A DNA stretch of 64,000 bases. Origin: Ceratodon purpureus. Taxonomy: Eukaryota > Streptophyta > Bryopsida > Pseudoditrichales > Ditrichaceae. The notes under the pieces were generated by a model. That model was given only the letters and a program-made list of their open reading frames with translations. It did not search any database and was not told where the DNA came from. The position numbers and the translations under genes are program-made. The stretch spans positions 5,464,988 to 5,528,987 of the forward strand of contig CM026427.1 of assembly GCA_014871385.1 (NCBI GenBank), read 5' to 3'. Below, in pieces: positions 23,017 through 35,999 of this stretch. Numbering within the stretch: position 1 is the stretch's first letter; every line of letters starts with the position of its first letter.

Positions 23017-25805
23017 ATGGCCGCCATAGCCAATCTGCCTTCGCTTCCACTGCGTACAGGAGGACTGTTGAGCGCCGCGATCAGCGAGGAGAATTCGTGT
23101 GCCAGGCAGTTGCGGGGTGGTGCATGGGCGGGAAGTAATTTGGTTGCGTCGTCTTCGTCGTCTGTGAGTATTGCCTCGTCGTCGTCGTTGTCGTTGGTGG
23201 CGAGGTTCGGTGGCGAGGTTCGCGGCAGGGGGAGTTTTTTCCGGGGTGATCAGACGGTATTGTTCATGATTCACAGGCTGGTGTGTGCGTGTAACGGTGG
23301 CGGGCAGCGGCAGGGGACCGTGTGCTACGCGTCGGACAGGGATGTTGAAAATGCCGGATACCAGGTGCGTTCATCGGGGTTTCTGTGGGCTGTGGAGTGG
23401 TGGGATCGTGTTGGTTGTGATGATGAAGGGTTAGGATAGGACGCTATTTTCGTTTGCACTTTTGAATTTTAATGGAATTGTCAGAGAGGAATGTTTGTCT
23501 TTACGTGGTTGTAATAATTATGGTAATTCTGAGCGACTGCAAGATGTCTGAAGCATTGGAAAGTGTTTTTGATTCGCTGAGGGTGTAATGATTGATATGC
23601 TGTACTGGTTGGATGTTTAGAGCTCTTGTTGTAATTGTGGAGGAGCCTGTCGTGGTTTGTTTTTTTTTTTTTTTTTGAAGCAACAAAAGAAGATTCATTG
23701 CAGGAAAATAGAGTACAGACCCTCTTCGGACAAAAGTCCAGGGTGGAAGAGCCTGTCGTGGTTTGTTTGACACATGATATTTTGTATGTGTCAACTTTCA
23801 GGAGCTCGGTTGCATGTCTAGGTCTGATTGGCAGATGTGGACGGAGCGAATTTAATAATTCTGCTCTGTTACTGTCGGGGATGTCGTGAAGTTTTAGTAT
23901 TGAAGCCTGCTTGGGATGTTTTGCAGATGAATGGTGATCCTCAGAGAATAGAAGAGCAACCTTATGGCATTCCTGACAAGAAGGTCCCGGAGCGTTGGGA
24001 CGTGGTTGGGCTCGGCCAAGCTATGGTGGGCATTTCTTCCACGCTCTGCTTGTTTATTTCTTGGTGGCTTTAATTCTGGTTTTTTATTTCTCTTCTGGGC
24101 TGAGTGTGATCTAGTGACTGGGATGTGAATTGATTTGTCTTTTTTGTTGGTTTCAGGTCGATATCTCAGCATCTGTGGGCGATGACTTCGTGGAACGATT
24201 AGGGTTAGTGAAGGGCACCCGGAAGGTAGTGAACCATGAGGAAAGTTGGAAAGTGCTGCGCGATATAGATGGTCGCGACTACAAGGTCTCCGCAGGGGGT
24301 TCGCTCTCGAACACCTTGGTTGCATTGGCTAGGTTGGGAATGGCCAGCAGCAAGAATTCTGCGCAGAACGTTGCAATGACTGGCAGCGTTGGTAGTGATC
24401 ATTTGGGGGATTTTTACAGGTGATAGTCTTTCAGCAATCAGATGTTGTCTAATTATGTAGTAATGGCCTCGTTGGCAGGTAAGGAATTGTTTCTCTGTAA
24501 TGGAATCTGCTCACATTGACTGTGAATATGGCTTATTTGTTCTGATGGTACATTTCGTGGACTGTGAGATACTAGCAATGCATGCAGGTGCTGATGGCTT
24601 TGTTTGTGGTGTGCTTGTGCAGAACTAAATTATTGCGGGCAAATGTACATTTCTTATCTCAGCCTGTTGTAGAAGGCACAACTGGCACCGTCATTGTGTT
24701 GACAACACCCGATGCGCAGCGCACCATGCTCTCTTACCAGGTTAGCTACTCTTAGCTCTTTCTTTTTTCCTTTTTGTCTTCTTTCTATTAGGACGTGGTG
24801 AATCGATTGTTTCGTATTGGTGCTATATTTTTACTTCGTACAATGACTTTGTGGCATGTCTAACGGTTACCTGAACGTGCTTGTTTGTGTGAGCAGGGAA
24901 TGTCTTCCATTGTGAATTTCGATACAGTGCTGGCTAGTGCGATTGCTAAGTCCAGAGTTCTAGTAGTTGAAGGCTACTTGTGGGAAATTAGTCAGACCAT
25001 CGACGCTATTGCTCAAGCGTGCGAGGCTGCGTGCCAGCAAGGGGTGTTAGTAGCATTGACTGCCAGTGATGTCTCCTGTGTGACCCGACATCGACAGCAA
25101 TTTTTGTAAGCTGCATACTCAGTACAACCATGCCGTCGACTTAATTGCGTGCAACGACCTTGTGATCGGCTGATTTAGTGTAAATTATGATTAGGATTCA
25201 TTTACATGACTATTCGCGTGTGGGATGTCAAGCTTCTTGGATGATTCTTTCTAGATTTATATGAACGTGTATACTTTCACCTTCTTCAAATTTTGGTTTT
25301 AAAGTTCTGTTGTTGGGCTTGTCGCAGGGATGTTATGTGTAAGAGCACAGATATTTTGTTTGCAAATGCAGATGAAGCTCGAGCTCTTTGTGGTTTTGGG
25401 GAGAACTCCACTCCGGAACAGGCTGCCAAGCATCTGAACCAGTTCTGCCCATTGGTCTCTGTAACTGATGGCGCACGGGGCTCCTATATTGGATTGAGAG
25501 GAGAACTGGTTTTTATTCCACCTGCGCCGTGTGTTCCCGTAGATACATGTGGTGCGGGAGATGCTTATGCTGCTGGTGTACTATATGGATTGCTTCGAGG
25601 AATTCCCGACGTCAAAGGAATGGGAGATTTGGCAGCCCGAGTTGCCGCTATTGTGGTTGGCCAACAGGGGACACGACTGAAAGAGGAAGCTGCTGTAGAA
25701 CTTGCTGAATCTGTAAACAGCCTTTCTGATCTTTTAGACACTCGGCTAATGGAGCTGATGGGAATGAAAGATCAAGTGCAACCTAAGAAGATCTCAAGTG
25801 TATGA
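23017..25805 (+). CDS. NARA5: NARA5-type plastid pfkB carbohydrate kinase family protein
   Basis: Six exons (23017-23364, 23927-24025, 24157-24419, 24623-24740, 24897-25105, 25328-25805) join in frame to 504 residues. About 95 N-terminal residues are rich in Ser, Ala and Arg, as in a chloroplast transit peptide. The kinase core runs from WDVVGLGQAMVDIS to the end. It contains the pfkB block AGGSLSNTLVALARLG, the motif EGTTGTVIVLTTPDAQRTM and the pfkB signature 2, DTCGAGDAYAAG (about 418-429), with the catalytic Asp in GAGD. The order and wording fit Arabidopsis NARA5, which is needed for normal accumulation of plastid-encoded photosynthetic proteins including Rubisco. The sugar or nucleoside substrate is not established. 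Intron 1 carries a short retroposon insertion. The nearest alternative is another ribokinase-family kinase, but the NARA5 match is better. Confidence 0.92.
23663..23748 (-). mobile_element. 86 bp poly-A retroposon insertion with 20 bp target-site duplication
   Basis: Identical 20-mers, gagcctgtcgtggtttgttt, flank the insertion at 23643-23662 and 23749-23768. The 86 bp between them begin with 14 T, which is a poly-A tail on the minus strand, followed by 72 bp. This is the hallmark of target-primed reverse transcription by a LINE. The body is too short to be a whole element. Its tail-proximal sequence resembles that at 10210-10240. It sits in intron 1 of NARA5 and leaves the splice sites intact. 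Confidence 0.85.
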
Positions 25806-27803
25806 TTGAAAAACGACACAGCTATGCACCAAGCTGAGAAGACCTTGTTACGATCTCACTTTCACATTCAAACAGAGAAGTACTCCTTTTGACCTGCCAA
25901 ATTCTGATGCAGGTTATTGAGGTTCGTTTCAACTTTAAATGCAGCTAGATAACAGATCATTAGCATATGGACATCTGAGCCTCAGGAACTTGGTAAAAAT
26001 TGCTGCTAAGATGTAGGCATCATAGTCCGATTTAATTCAAATTGTGGGGGGACAAGGAAAGGACATGTTAGAGGATATGCGAAGCACCTGTTGCCACTAG
26101 ACGGTGCAGGGCTCAATTGACAGGGCAGTAAGACTAGTGAAGAACTATTCTTGGGTCAGACTTGGCCGATCTTAATCACATTCTTTCCACATCCATTCAT
26201 GTGTCCAAATTAATTGCGACACGCACTGATATGTTACTGCTGTGGACATCTATTACTCCATTGTTCTGTAAAAAACTTTTATCAATTCCAATTATATTAT
26301 ATCTGAGACTCTGACTCGTCCCTCCCTGTCTGCTGTATGAATTCCCTTCGGTGTGGCCATGCAGGAAGTTTTGCCCTGTGATTGTAGTTGGAGATTTCCT
26401 ACTTTTGATTTGGAGCACTGTTCTCGTTTTCTTTGCAATGACTTCTATCATCTCTTCAACAGGTTCATCGAAGATATGAGTTGGTTCTCAATATCTGATC
26501 CGTGTTTTCTAAGCTTATCGAAAGCTCTCTTTAGAAAGGTAACAACAAATCCATTGACTGCTGTTGCTTCCTCGGAAGAATCATAGCTGAGAGCATTCAT
26601 TTACACCGACTTTCCGATGCAAAATTAAATTTCAATATACCTGTGGCTCAGCGAACTTCTAAAGATTCACGCAGACGTGGTGGATCCCTCGCCATCATGC
26701 CCTCCCTTTTGCCAAAAAGAAATGCAGTTAACTCCCTAGCTGGCTTCCACGTAAAAGGCTAACCGAAACCTTGGGCTCACTTGCCTTCTAGACTGCAAGG
26801 TCAGAGAAGGCATCCTGGTTAAGAGCAATCCTTCTTTTCTAGCTAACCTCATAAACAAACAACACCAACGTGTCGTTGAACTTTCATCAATGGCTTAGAT
26901 CGCTTACGTGTACAAGACAACCCATTCGGTCAGGCCACGTGGGAGCTTGATCCTCCGAATCTGCAATTAAGCTCGAGTTTTTTAACTTGGAATCTAAAAC
27001 AGGTTTCCTTTTAATAAGAATCTTCACTGTGGAATTAGTGTCACCGTATTCAACCAACCGTATACACAATCACGCCACAAAGTCTCTTCACTGACGTAGA
27101 AACGTCATGTCATGCGGCCGGAACCCATTTCACTGCATCCATCCGATGAGCTTGCCTTTTGCATGAAAATAAAAATTCTCGACATGATCGACGTCGCCGA
27201 TTCGAGGAACATGGAGCAGTGCGATTGGAAAGAACCGTTCTGAGCCACAGCTTTTGTCGTTATTTTCGAAGAATATTTTTTTCCGATCGATCGGATGGAG
27301 TTGGTTGCAGGAAGTCATGGATGGCGTCGATTGCATGTCGGGACGAGCACGACGGCTCGGCCAGGCGTGGCAGCTAAGAATGCTCGACCCTTTGCGTGTA
27401 CGCTTCCGTCCTGTGCGAAGGCCGCATAATTAAGACGCGCCCAGTTGTGATCGGATGCCTCTGACGACACTGATCCGCCAGCTTTCCAGCCAATTGCAAC
27501 TTGAAGTTATCTCACAAGTCACGACGATGCTTATGTGTTGTGATGATCGATACGAGTTGCTGTAGATCTTAGACTAGGTCGCGGCTTGCTGTTGCTTATA
27601 TATCATGCATCTTGCTCGCTGTTCGGAGTCTGAGCGACGGGCTTTTCATGATCATTTCTAGGTTGGTTGTTCTCGGCTTTACTGTGTCGTTGCTGGAGTT
27701 TGATTGCAGTTAGTGGCGATCTCATCAACTGGAGCGCAGGTAGCAGCTAGTTTGTTTTTTTATGGGAGTGGTTAACTAGGTTTGACTAGATTGCAGTTTA
27801 GAG
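25806..27803. other. NARA5 3' flank and lipase promoter region
   Basis: No gene with family support. Short frames on both strands overlap one another. The last 300 bp are probably promoter and leader of the lipase gene. Confidence 0.5.
27597..27603 (+). promoter_or_regulatory. Candidate TATA box of the lipase gene
   Basis: TATATAT lies 201 bp upstream of the lipase ATG and is followed by an RY-like CATGCAT. The distance fits a TATA box with a leader of roughly 170 bp. The transcription start was not located. Confidence 0.3.
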
Positions 27804-30800
27804 ATGAATCGGGCGCTATGTAAGGTATCCTGCAGTCCACACTCGTGCGGAGGCTTGGGATGTGGGAATTCATTATCGCAGTGTCGAGATCGAGTTTATT
27901 CATGTGCTCGAACGGTTAGGTTTTATAGCAAGTTGTCTGATCCTCAGAAAATTGGACATGGCGCATTGCCACCGAGTCCACTGTCGTTGCCACTATCGTT
28001 TAAGCCCGTTGCGGCCTTGTCATCTTCTCTGAGGTTTTTCCGGTTCGGTAGAGAGGATGGTAGTAATTCTTTGCAAGTGGGTTTCCAAGCGAATGGAGAT
28101 CATGATAATCAGGTCAGTCTGGAAGCTGGCAAGGAGCCACCTTCTTCTGGTGATGAAGAAGTTGAGTCTACTTGTATGGAAGCTTCAGCTTTAAAATCAG
28201 TCGACATGTCAAATATTTTAAGCATGGCAGTAGCAGAAGCGGAATCTAGTGGAGATGGTGCTGATGCTCGTGTAGAGGTGTTGCGATCTGCTGAGCAGAT
28301 GTCGAGGCCTTTGATACAAAATTTTGCTAAGTTGAGCTCTTTCTGGAGGAAGGAGAACTCCGACAGAGAGGCGTCCAAAGATTCTAAAACAGATAGTTCC
28401 AAAACAGATAGTACTGCAATCCCAATTGAGAGTTGCCAATTTATACCTCCGTCTTGTGGCTGCCAAAGCTGTGGATCAGCTTGTTGCAGCGAGTCTGGGT
28501 TTGATGCGGCAAACATGCACGTGACGCCGCATTCTGAAATAGCTCGCAACAAAGAATATTTCGGAACCTTTCTGTATCGTGTTCCATCGACAGAGAGGAA
28601 GCGCATCGCACAGATGGCCCATCTCAGCAATTTAGCGTACAGAATACCCACCATCGAGGTTCGTTTTGTTTCTGTCATGGTTTCCCTTCTGCAGCTCCTG
28701 CTTTCTTCTCATATAGACTTGCTCATACCTAAAAGCGATGACATTAGTACATCAAATCTGGGCGGGCATGGCTTGAAGATCTAATACCGAAAACCTTGGC
28801 AAGGTGCTCAGTACTGAAATAGTCTAGCTTTGAATTAACCTTGCTTCAGAGATCATCCTCCTACAATTGTCCGCAAGTATGTTTTCTATTGCATTAAGGA
28901 TTGTGAAATATTAGCATCACTTGATTGGTTCATCGTGTAATTTATAACAGGAAGAGAAGCTGTTCAGACATCATCACTTCCGTGTGGTCACATCGTCCTT
29001 TGAGTTGAAGGCATTAAGGGAAGCTGCGGGCGATGCCAACGATTCCGTCACGGAGGAAGAGACGACCAACATTGGAGACGGTGTGGGTAATCTGGAAGAA
29101 AATGACACAAATGCACAGATGGAAGATGAAGAGACCATGGCATCATTGAATCCGGCTGCTGGGTATGCCATGGCCGCCACAGCTGCCTCCTGTAACGCGC
29201 AGGCTTGTGACCTACTTCTCTCCAAGTCGGAGAGCAACACATCAGAGCCTAGAGAAGAAGTTAGAGGAGACTGTCAAGATAATAAGGATGCCCCTGAGAA
29301 ATGTGATGCCACTTCGAAGGTGGGGGACTCCAGCTCCTCTCAGAGTAATCCATGGTACTTAAGAACTGCTGCCAATGTGCTCAGAGCCGCGCCCGGAGTT
29401 TCCGCCGATCCAGGAACACAGCCGAAACCAGCGCCTCCACCGCCAGTTTGTCCATGTGAATGGTTTGCTTGTGAAAATGAAGCCACGAGCACACTCGTCG
29501 TTGTCATCCAGGTACTGTCACCTTCAATGACTTTGCTGTTTCCTTGAGTAGTATCATCTGAGGTTTGGAGCTCATCTTGAGTGATGGACATAGCTGGATT
29601 CATAATCCGCTTGCAAAGAGTACACTGGTTTCTTAGCAAGAGGCGTCAATCAGCTCTACTCGCAGAATTGGGCTTTTAGCAAATCTGCAACTGTCTGCAA
29701 ACCTAAAATTATTTTCTCATGTCGTCTGGTTCATCTCTCATCAGGGCACGGAGACGCTCGCGGCATGGCAAGCTAATCTGCAATTTGAGCCAACCCAATT
29801 TGAACCTGTAAGTGCACCAACAGAGTTAGACATCTTGTAAGATGTTCGTGCTAAAAGGTTGCAGCTTATACGCCATTCTTCAAATGATTAGGGTTATGTC
29901 CATCAGTGAAGTCTGCAACATGATTTCTTTGAACTGTAGACCTAATGTCAGCCATTTACTTCGTCGTACAGGAATCAAACTCGGGAGTCATGGTGCACCG
30001 AGGGATCTATGAGGCTGCAAAGAGACTGTATGAGGAGGTGCTTCCGTGCATTCGTGCCCATGTAGAATTGCACAAGGAGAATGCGCGGCTTCAATTCACC
30101 GGCCATTCCCTCGGAGGCAGTCTCGCCACGCTCCTCTCGCTCATGATTGGAGTTCGAAACGAAGCTCCAGTTTCGGCATTGCTACCTGTCTATACGTTTG
30201 GTTCTCCTTGCATCATGTGCGGAGGAAACCACTTGCTGGCTCAGCTGGGCTTGCCCCACAGCCACATCCAGTCCATCGTCATGCATATGGATATTGTTCC
30301 TCGAACGTTTGCTTGCGATTATCCCGACCACGTCGCTGTTGTTCTCAAGCGTGTCAGTGGCACCTTCCGTAACCATACATGCCTTCTTCAGCAGGTAAAT
30401 ATCATTCCTAACCTTGACTCTCAACATGTCAAATCTCACAAGGTATGATTGAAATTACATGCTTAAATTGTCATTATTTTCAAACACACGAACAGCTCAG
30501 TAGTCAAACTTTTCTGGCTTTGCTTAGGAGATTGAGCCATGGCCGATTTACACCTACGCCAGCATATGCATGGACTCACAAAACTATGACAAAATGTGCT
30601 TATGGCAGAGGTTAATCTATGCCCCTATGGGTGAGATGGTGATAATGCAACCTGAAGAGGATCAAGCTCCCGGGCATCCCCTCCTTCCGCAGGGGAGCGG
30701 TTTGTACAGCTTGAGAATCCCAACCCAGCCCGGCATCTCACAGGCAAAGAATGAGAATCCCTTGCGACCGGCGAGGGAACTGCAGTCTGCAGAAAGGGCT

Positions 30801-31187
30801 TTTCTCAACGTTCCTCATCCTCTTGAAATCTTGAGCGATCGTAATGCTTATGGGTCGGAAGGAACCATTTCAAGAGACCATGATTGCCGGAATTACTTAA
30901 AGGCCTTGCATAGGATGCGGCGTAACGAGTTGAAGCAGCGAAGGCGAGCACTTCGAGAGTTTCGACGCCAGCTCTGGGCTCCACTACTTGAGGGAGGTGA
31001 TGTTGCTCTCAGCCATTTTTATAGTGAGCCTGGGAAGAATGCGTGTAACTCGGATAGGCCATCTCTGGGTTTGGAAGGTCAGTACCGGGACATCATGAAG
31101 AGCAAGGACAATTTAAAATCGGCTGGAAAATTCTCCCATTTCTTTCAGTTCAAACAGAAGAAATCTGGTCCCTCATCGCTAAATTGA
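27804..31187 (+). CDS. PLIP: PLASTID LIPASE-like class 3 lipase
   Basis: Five exons (27804-28658, 28951-29511, 29745-29807, 29972-30394, 30528-31187) join in frame to 853 residues. In Arabidopsis, PLIP enzymes hydrolyse acyl groups of plastid polar lipids such as phosphatidylglycerol or galactolipids, feeding fatty acids into seed oil or jasmonate. The N-terminal half is long and low in similarity, with a Cys-rich cluster SCGCQSCGSACC near residues 218-229. The lipase domain starts at PCEWFACENEA and includes GTETLAAWQANL, VHRGIYEAAK and the nucleophile elbow GHSLGG (Ser about 539). The likely acid is Asp about 600 in HMDIVPR and the likely His about 628 in FRNHTCL, so the triad looks intact. 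YAPMGEMVIMQPEE and GSGLYSL also fit the family. At 853 residues it is about 200 longer than Arabidopsis PLIP1, mainly at the N-terminus and C-terminus. Confidence 0.92.
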
Positions 31188-33000
31188 CCTTTCGGTAAGA
31201 ACCTGACGCATACTCCGTGCAGTGTTAGTTTTCAGTATACCCTGCGTCGTGAACTTTTGTACAGAAGTATTGAAGAAATCTCATGAAAACCTGACATACA
31301 GAAGTATGTCGATGAAGAAAAGTGGAACTCAAGAAATTTCAGGACATCTACACGGCAATTCTCATTACAGGAATCGAAGTCTCTTCGGTCACGCCCGTGT
31401 GGTCTACAGAAAGTCATCCAGCTTCTGCAATCAAGAATTGTTTATAAGCTGAAGTGGAAAACGAAGATGGTTGGCCATTTTCTTTTATGCCAAACGGCGG
31501 TTGTACAAAGTGTAAATAGTAGTAGAAGAACATCCTGGCGTAGAAACGACGAACTTCACAGGTTACGATTCTTTTATAGCATGTTACGATTCATTTATAG
31601 CATGTTGCTCTCATTCCAGATGATGAAATGGACCAGAGGCAGGTGAAAAGTTCTCCATTAATTATTTTCTAAGCATGACCAATTCGAGGGTCAGCTCTTC
31701 AGAATCCATTATTGGATATAGAAAACATCTTGGTGGATTATCGTCAAAGATCGATGCCACGATCATATCAAGAAATACTGTACTTGTTACCACTGGAGAT
31801 GATCTCCGGAAAACCTTGTTGAGCCAAACAAGTTTAGACTCAAAAAGAAAGATGCAGCTGTAGACTAAGGTTGACACACCTATAGTCGACACATGACCAA
31901 TAGCCGATATCTTCTAATTCCTAGATTATGAAAGAACAGATGTACCTCATTTGTATATATCGGCTACTGGTTCGGAAGTACTTTTCACTTTGAAAAATTG
32001 TACAAATTTCAATATTGGGAGATATTTCATGAAAAAATGCTCATTCTTCATGAACATTATTTTCCTATGAACCAAAAATATCTCCTTGTCGATAACCCAA
32101 GCTTTGATATGCTAAACTGCTTTAAGTTGTCGGTTATAGGTGTTTCTACCTTAGGTAGTCTCTGTTTAGAAATCTCAACTTCGTGTGACTAACAAAGAAG
32201 TCTTAGATACGATAGTGCACAACGACGCTATTACAGCAAATTTTGTATGCCAAAACTTGGTTCTAATACAGAAACAGGATCACTGTTGTTTGACTTCCCA
32301 ATATCCGTCCATGTTACTAAGTCTGTTGATCAATTTGTGCATATCTGTGTTGTCTGTAGCAAAATTGTGTGAATACATTGAACTGACCGGATAGGATGCT
32401 CAGAAGTTCAAATATTCTGCTCCTTGATAAAGTAGAAAATGCAACAAATGCTGTGACACATTTAGATAAAGCAAACACCATCATCTCAACAGAACAAAAC
32501 TGGGAAGTTGGGTCAAAATGGGCTATTGCTTCATGATATGCAGACCGTGAACATTACATTTTCAACATTACCAAGAAGCAGAGGGTTGGTACCTTATCCT
32601 CGTGAGGTCGATCTTAACCTGTCATGGTCTTGTAATGTTACAGTTTGGGATTCTTAAGCCTCCTACAAAATTGGCTTCATTCTCCTTAAAAGTGGTACTA
32701 ACTCAAAATATACAATTGCTATCCATCGCTTTGATATTCTCAACTTCTTCGATTTGGTGATCCGCGCCTAAAGACTGTTTTCTAGTTGTGTATCCAATAA
32801 ATGCCTTGGAAAGATTTCGAACGTTCTATCACTACTGGTAACTATTATGACTTTGCACGTAATCCATTGGTTTCAGCTCCTGGAAGTGAGGCCCAGCAAT
32901 GGCCTAGTCCATCACGGTTTCGGGGATAATGAGCTCATCACTATGCAAGAAAAACTTTAGCAAGCTCTTTGAGAAGCCGGACACCATAGCCACGCCACTT
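31188..33000. other. Lipase 3' flank and decayed sequence
   Basis: No intact gene. A 21 bp unit, gttacgattcttttatagcat, is duplicated in tandem at 31562-31603 with one mismatch. Nested inverted repeats lie at 31865-32154 (separate entry). Open frames here are short and interrupted. Confidence 0.5.
31865..32154. repeat. Nested inverted repeats, possible relic of a small DNA transposon
   Basis: Arm 31865-31891 matches the reverse complement of 32128-32154 at 23 of 27 positions. Inside, 31896-31910 matches the reverse complement of 31957-31971 at 14 of 15. The whole span is 290 bp. No clean target duplication is visible, so the element type is undecided. Confidence 0.5.
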
Positions 33001-33009
33001 CGATCATGC

Positions 33010-33790
33010 ACCCTGGTGTCCTGGCAGAGTCCCGACGAAACCAAATGGTGATCTCAGGAGGAAGGTCATATCCAGCATCGGTGAACTTCATACAGATCAC
33101 CATAAAATCTGTGTCGTGCCAGTCATTGGTTTGAGAAGCGTTCCCGTATCCCCCTCTATGAGCTCAAACTTCTAGTCATACTCCATATCAGTAAAACTCC
33201 ATAAACACAAACAAAAGCTAGACTTATAGTTTTCCGCAAGAGGTGTCCTCGTCACTCGATGACTTCGGGGTTTGTTGCCGAGCGTAATAACACTCCTCTT
33301 TGCAAAATTAAGCGCAGCACAACCTCTAGCAACAAGTCCTTGAAAAATCCAAGGCAGCAGCAGGGCGCTCGTTAGCAATGAGCGTGCCATGCTGGGAGTT
33401 GTATAACCATAAATTGGCCGTGCAGAAATTTCTTCGTGTCCGACTTCCCGGTGCCTATGACGCCTCGCAGCTGGAAAATCTGCTTCAATGTCGTGAGCCG
33501 GTCCTCTATTCAGGCCTCTTCGAGAAGACCTACGACTTTCTCTAGCAGAGTGCTACCAGGGGCGACTTCATTGAAAATGTCGAGAAACGTATTCCCTACA
33601 CTTCGAAACGTTCAACTGAGTCTCCGTAAGATCAAGGGGCGGGAGGCTGTCGCCCATCATGCTCTTGTAGCATATCCAAAAAAACTAGATCGCACATTGC
33701 CAGCTTTACTACCCAGGACTCGTCCCAGCAGAGCCTACACAAGCTCGGAGCCGTCCAACAAGATCCACCAAAGCAGAAACTAAAGCCGCC
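33010..33790 (-). pseudogene. Decayed gene remnant with a P-loop (GVIGTGKS)
   Basis: On the minus strand, readable stretches in more than one frame follow each other. One segment reads LLEKVVGLLEEA, a stop, then LTTLKQIFQLRGVIGTGKSD; its GVIGTGKS (33441-33464) fits the Walker A pattern GxxxxGK[ST]. After a frame change comes a stretch of about 75 codons with LLLPWIFQGLVARGCAALN, ended by a TAG near 33172-33174. The same frame then continues for some 60 codons with KFTDAGYDLPPEITIWFRR. Several stops and at least one frame change mean it cannot encode a full protein. I do not recognise the family. It could also be an uncharacterised spliced gene, but I found no convincing splice sites. Confidence 0.3.
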
Positions 33791-35999
33791 ATGTCGATCA
33801 ATAGCCTCTTCTACAAGTACTACGCCTGCATGCGGAATTCTTTAGAATGCTATGAGGTCAAGAAGCTCAGCACAGAGGCAGCTCAGCTGCAGGCTTAACC
33901 TCGACAACAGCCTCGACAAAACCTGTTCCACACAATCGCTCAATCACTAGCTAGAAACTGACCACGACCAGCGTGTGATCAGATAATCAAAAGGTCCATC
34001 GACTGTCGTAGCGCCGGCCAACCCATTCCCCTATCGAGCACAGCCAGTGAGCGATCCGGGGGGTGGTGGCGGAGGGAGTACTGGCGGAGGAAACTGGATT
34101 CGATTGTACTTGCTAGGATCGCCCATGTCTCTTTCACTTTCTACGATCCTAACAAGTCACTGCCGAATGCAGCCTCTAAATTTCTATGCATTGAACAAAC
34201 TGATCTCCCAAAGAGATCCTATCCTTCCAATTACCAGAGAGAGGGGTGCCGAATCTGTCGATAATTCCAGCTTATACACATGCCCAGCTTGACAATATAG
34301 ACAATATCGATCCTTAGGCTCCAAGCAAGAGCTGAAGCTTGAGCGCCAAGGAAGCTTATCAAAAATGTGAGTTTTTCCGGAACGAAGACATGCTAACTGC
34401 ACCCAAAGCTTCACCTTCACGGCTTCACAGACAGTGCCGACCGATACAAGTGGAATGGACTATCGGATTTTGCACTTTGCGGAATGGTTTAGTTGTTGAG
34501 TCAATAAGTTGAAATTGTCTTGTCATGTGGCATAACTAGATGATAAGCAGGGAGAGCTCAACTCTTCTTGTTGTGATAAACAACAACCGTGTTGAGTTGG
34601 GTTCTGTTAAATAAAGGATTCTATCCATAGCAATTGAGACATGAATACTTTTGAATGGTTCGTCCTCATTCATTTGTATGCTCTTCCGCAGACAATGGGT
34701 CTCTAACATAGTAATCCCCATGATTAGTATTCCGATTGGTTTGTGTTTATTTCAGTTTTTATAAGTGAATCCTGCTGAACTCGAGGACTGAATTGGCAGC
34801 TTGAAGTTATCAAGTGCCTGACTCCTGAAATTCTTGGAATGAAGTTGGTTGTGTTATCTGGCTTGATTGGGGAAATTGACATTTATCTCGGTTACTTGGA
34901 CGGTGGTTTCTTATAGATGTCAAGCGGCTCGTTGCATCCGGGCTTCTGGGAGTCGGCATTTGAGAGATTGTGGTGGAGGTGGTGGGGAAGTTGTAGGGAT
35001 TTTATTCACATTACTACCGATGGTGAAATTAAGAGGATTTCTCTCAACGTCAGAGGGGAGTGGTTTTAGTAGGGACGACAAGCAATTTGAAGTTGGGAGA
35101 GGGTGGATAAGATATGGAAGACAAACGTAAGGCCGTTGATCAATAGGTTTCTGTGACCATAAGGATTCACTCTAGGCTTCTGATCGGAGTAAACTCAAGA
35201 TTTTTTATATACATCTGGAGATTGAGGTAGGGTATCAAGCTCTGCATCCATAATTCTCCCGAAATTGAAGTGGGCAAGGGAAGACTCTTGAGGAGATGGT
35301 AAATGAAAGGAGGGATGCACTCGATCTTGCCAAGGTGGACATTTAGGAGGTGTCGGAAAACAACAGGACTTTACATCGGGAAGACATTTAGGAGATAGCG
35401 AAGGACCCTCACGAAACCTCGATGCTCAACGGCAGCTGCATTTATGTTATTTGGTCTAAATTCGAGGTTGTGTCTGTTTTTGAAGGCATTTGATCTTCAC
35501 GGTTTGCGTTTTGGTGGAATGGTTCGGAGCGGGATTGCGAAGCGGTGTCGTACGTTGGAGAGTTTCTACGTTTGAGTTTCAGGTATGGTTGTGGATTGGT
35601 GAGGTTACGTTTGCTACTGTTTGTTGGATGCATGTGTTTAGTTTGTGGAAGTTCAGGCTGGAGTTTATCTAGTTTTGTCTTGTTTTTGTTTTGTTTTTGT
35701 TTTGTTGGAGGTAAGGGAGGAGAGATTGCGAGAGATGCTCTTGTTTTAGTTACAGTGTTTGTGCTGTTGTTGAGAATTTGTACTTCAGAAATTGCATTAT
35801 TAGGAATGTGATTTTACCTCGGGGTGTTTGTTTGGAAATTAAGTGTTCAGATTCACGTGTTGTGTTTGAGTTTAGATGATTGGAAGCTAGGAGGGAGTTG
35901 CGGTGTTAAGTGTGATTGATTTTGGAGGAGATCCTGTTTTCTTTTCTGATTGCAGGGATCATATATTGTAGATTTTGGTTCAAGGTTGTGGACACAGCC
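33791..35999. other. Intergenic DNA upstream of the SIS gene
   Basis: No supported gene. A 23 bp sequence at 35405-35427 recurs at 37757-37779. The last few hundred bases are T/G-rich, including a TTTTG run near 35673-35706, and are probably leader or promoter of the SIS gene; a 5' leader intron is possible. Confidence 0.45.

Noticed and set aside
22565..23274. Pro/Arg-rich antisense frames over the NARA5 5' end
   Set aside because: They reflect GC-rich, purine-rich leader sequence opposite the well-supported NARA5 exon 1.
31675..32394. Short frames downstream of the lipase gene
   Set aside because: They are interrupted and without family similarity. Part of the apparent match between frames on opposite strands comes from the inverted repeat.
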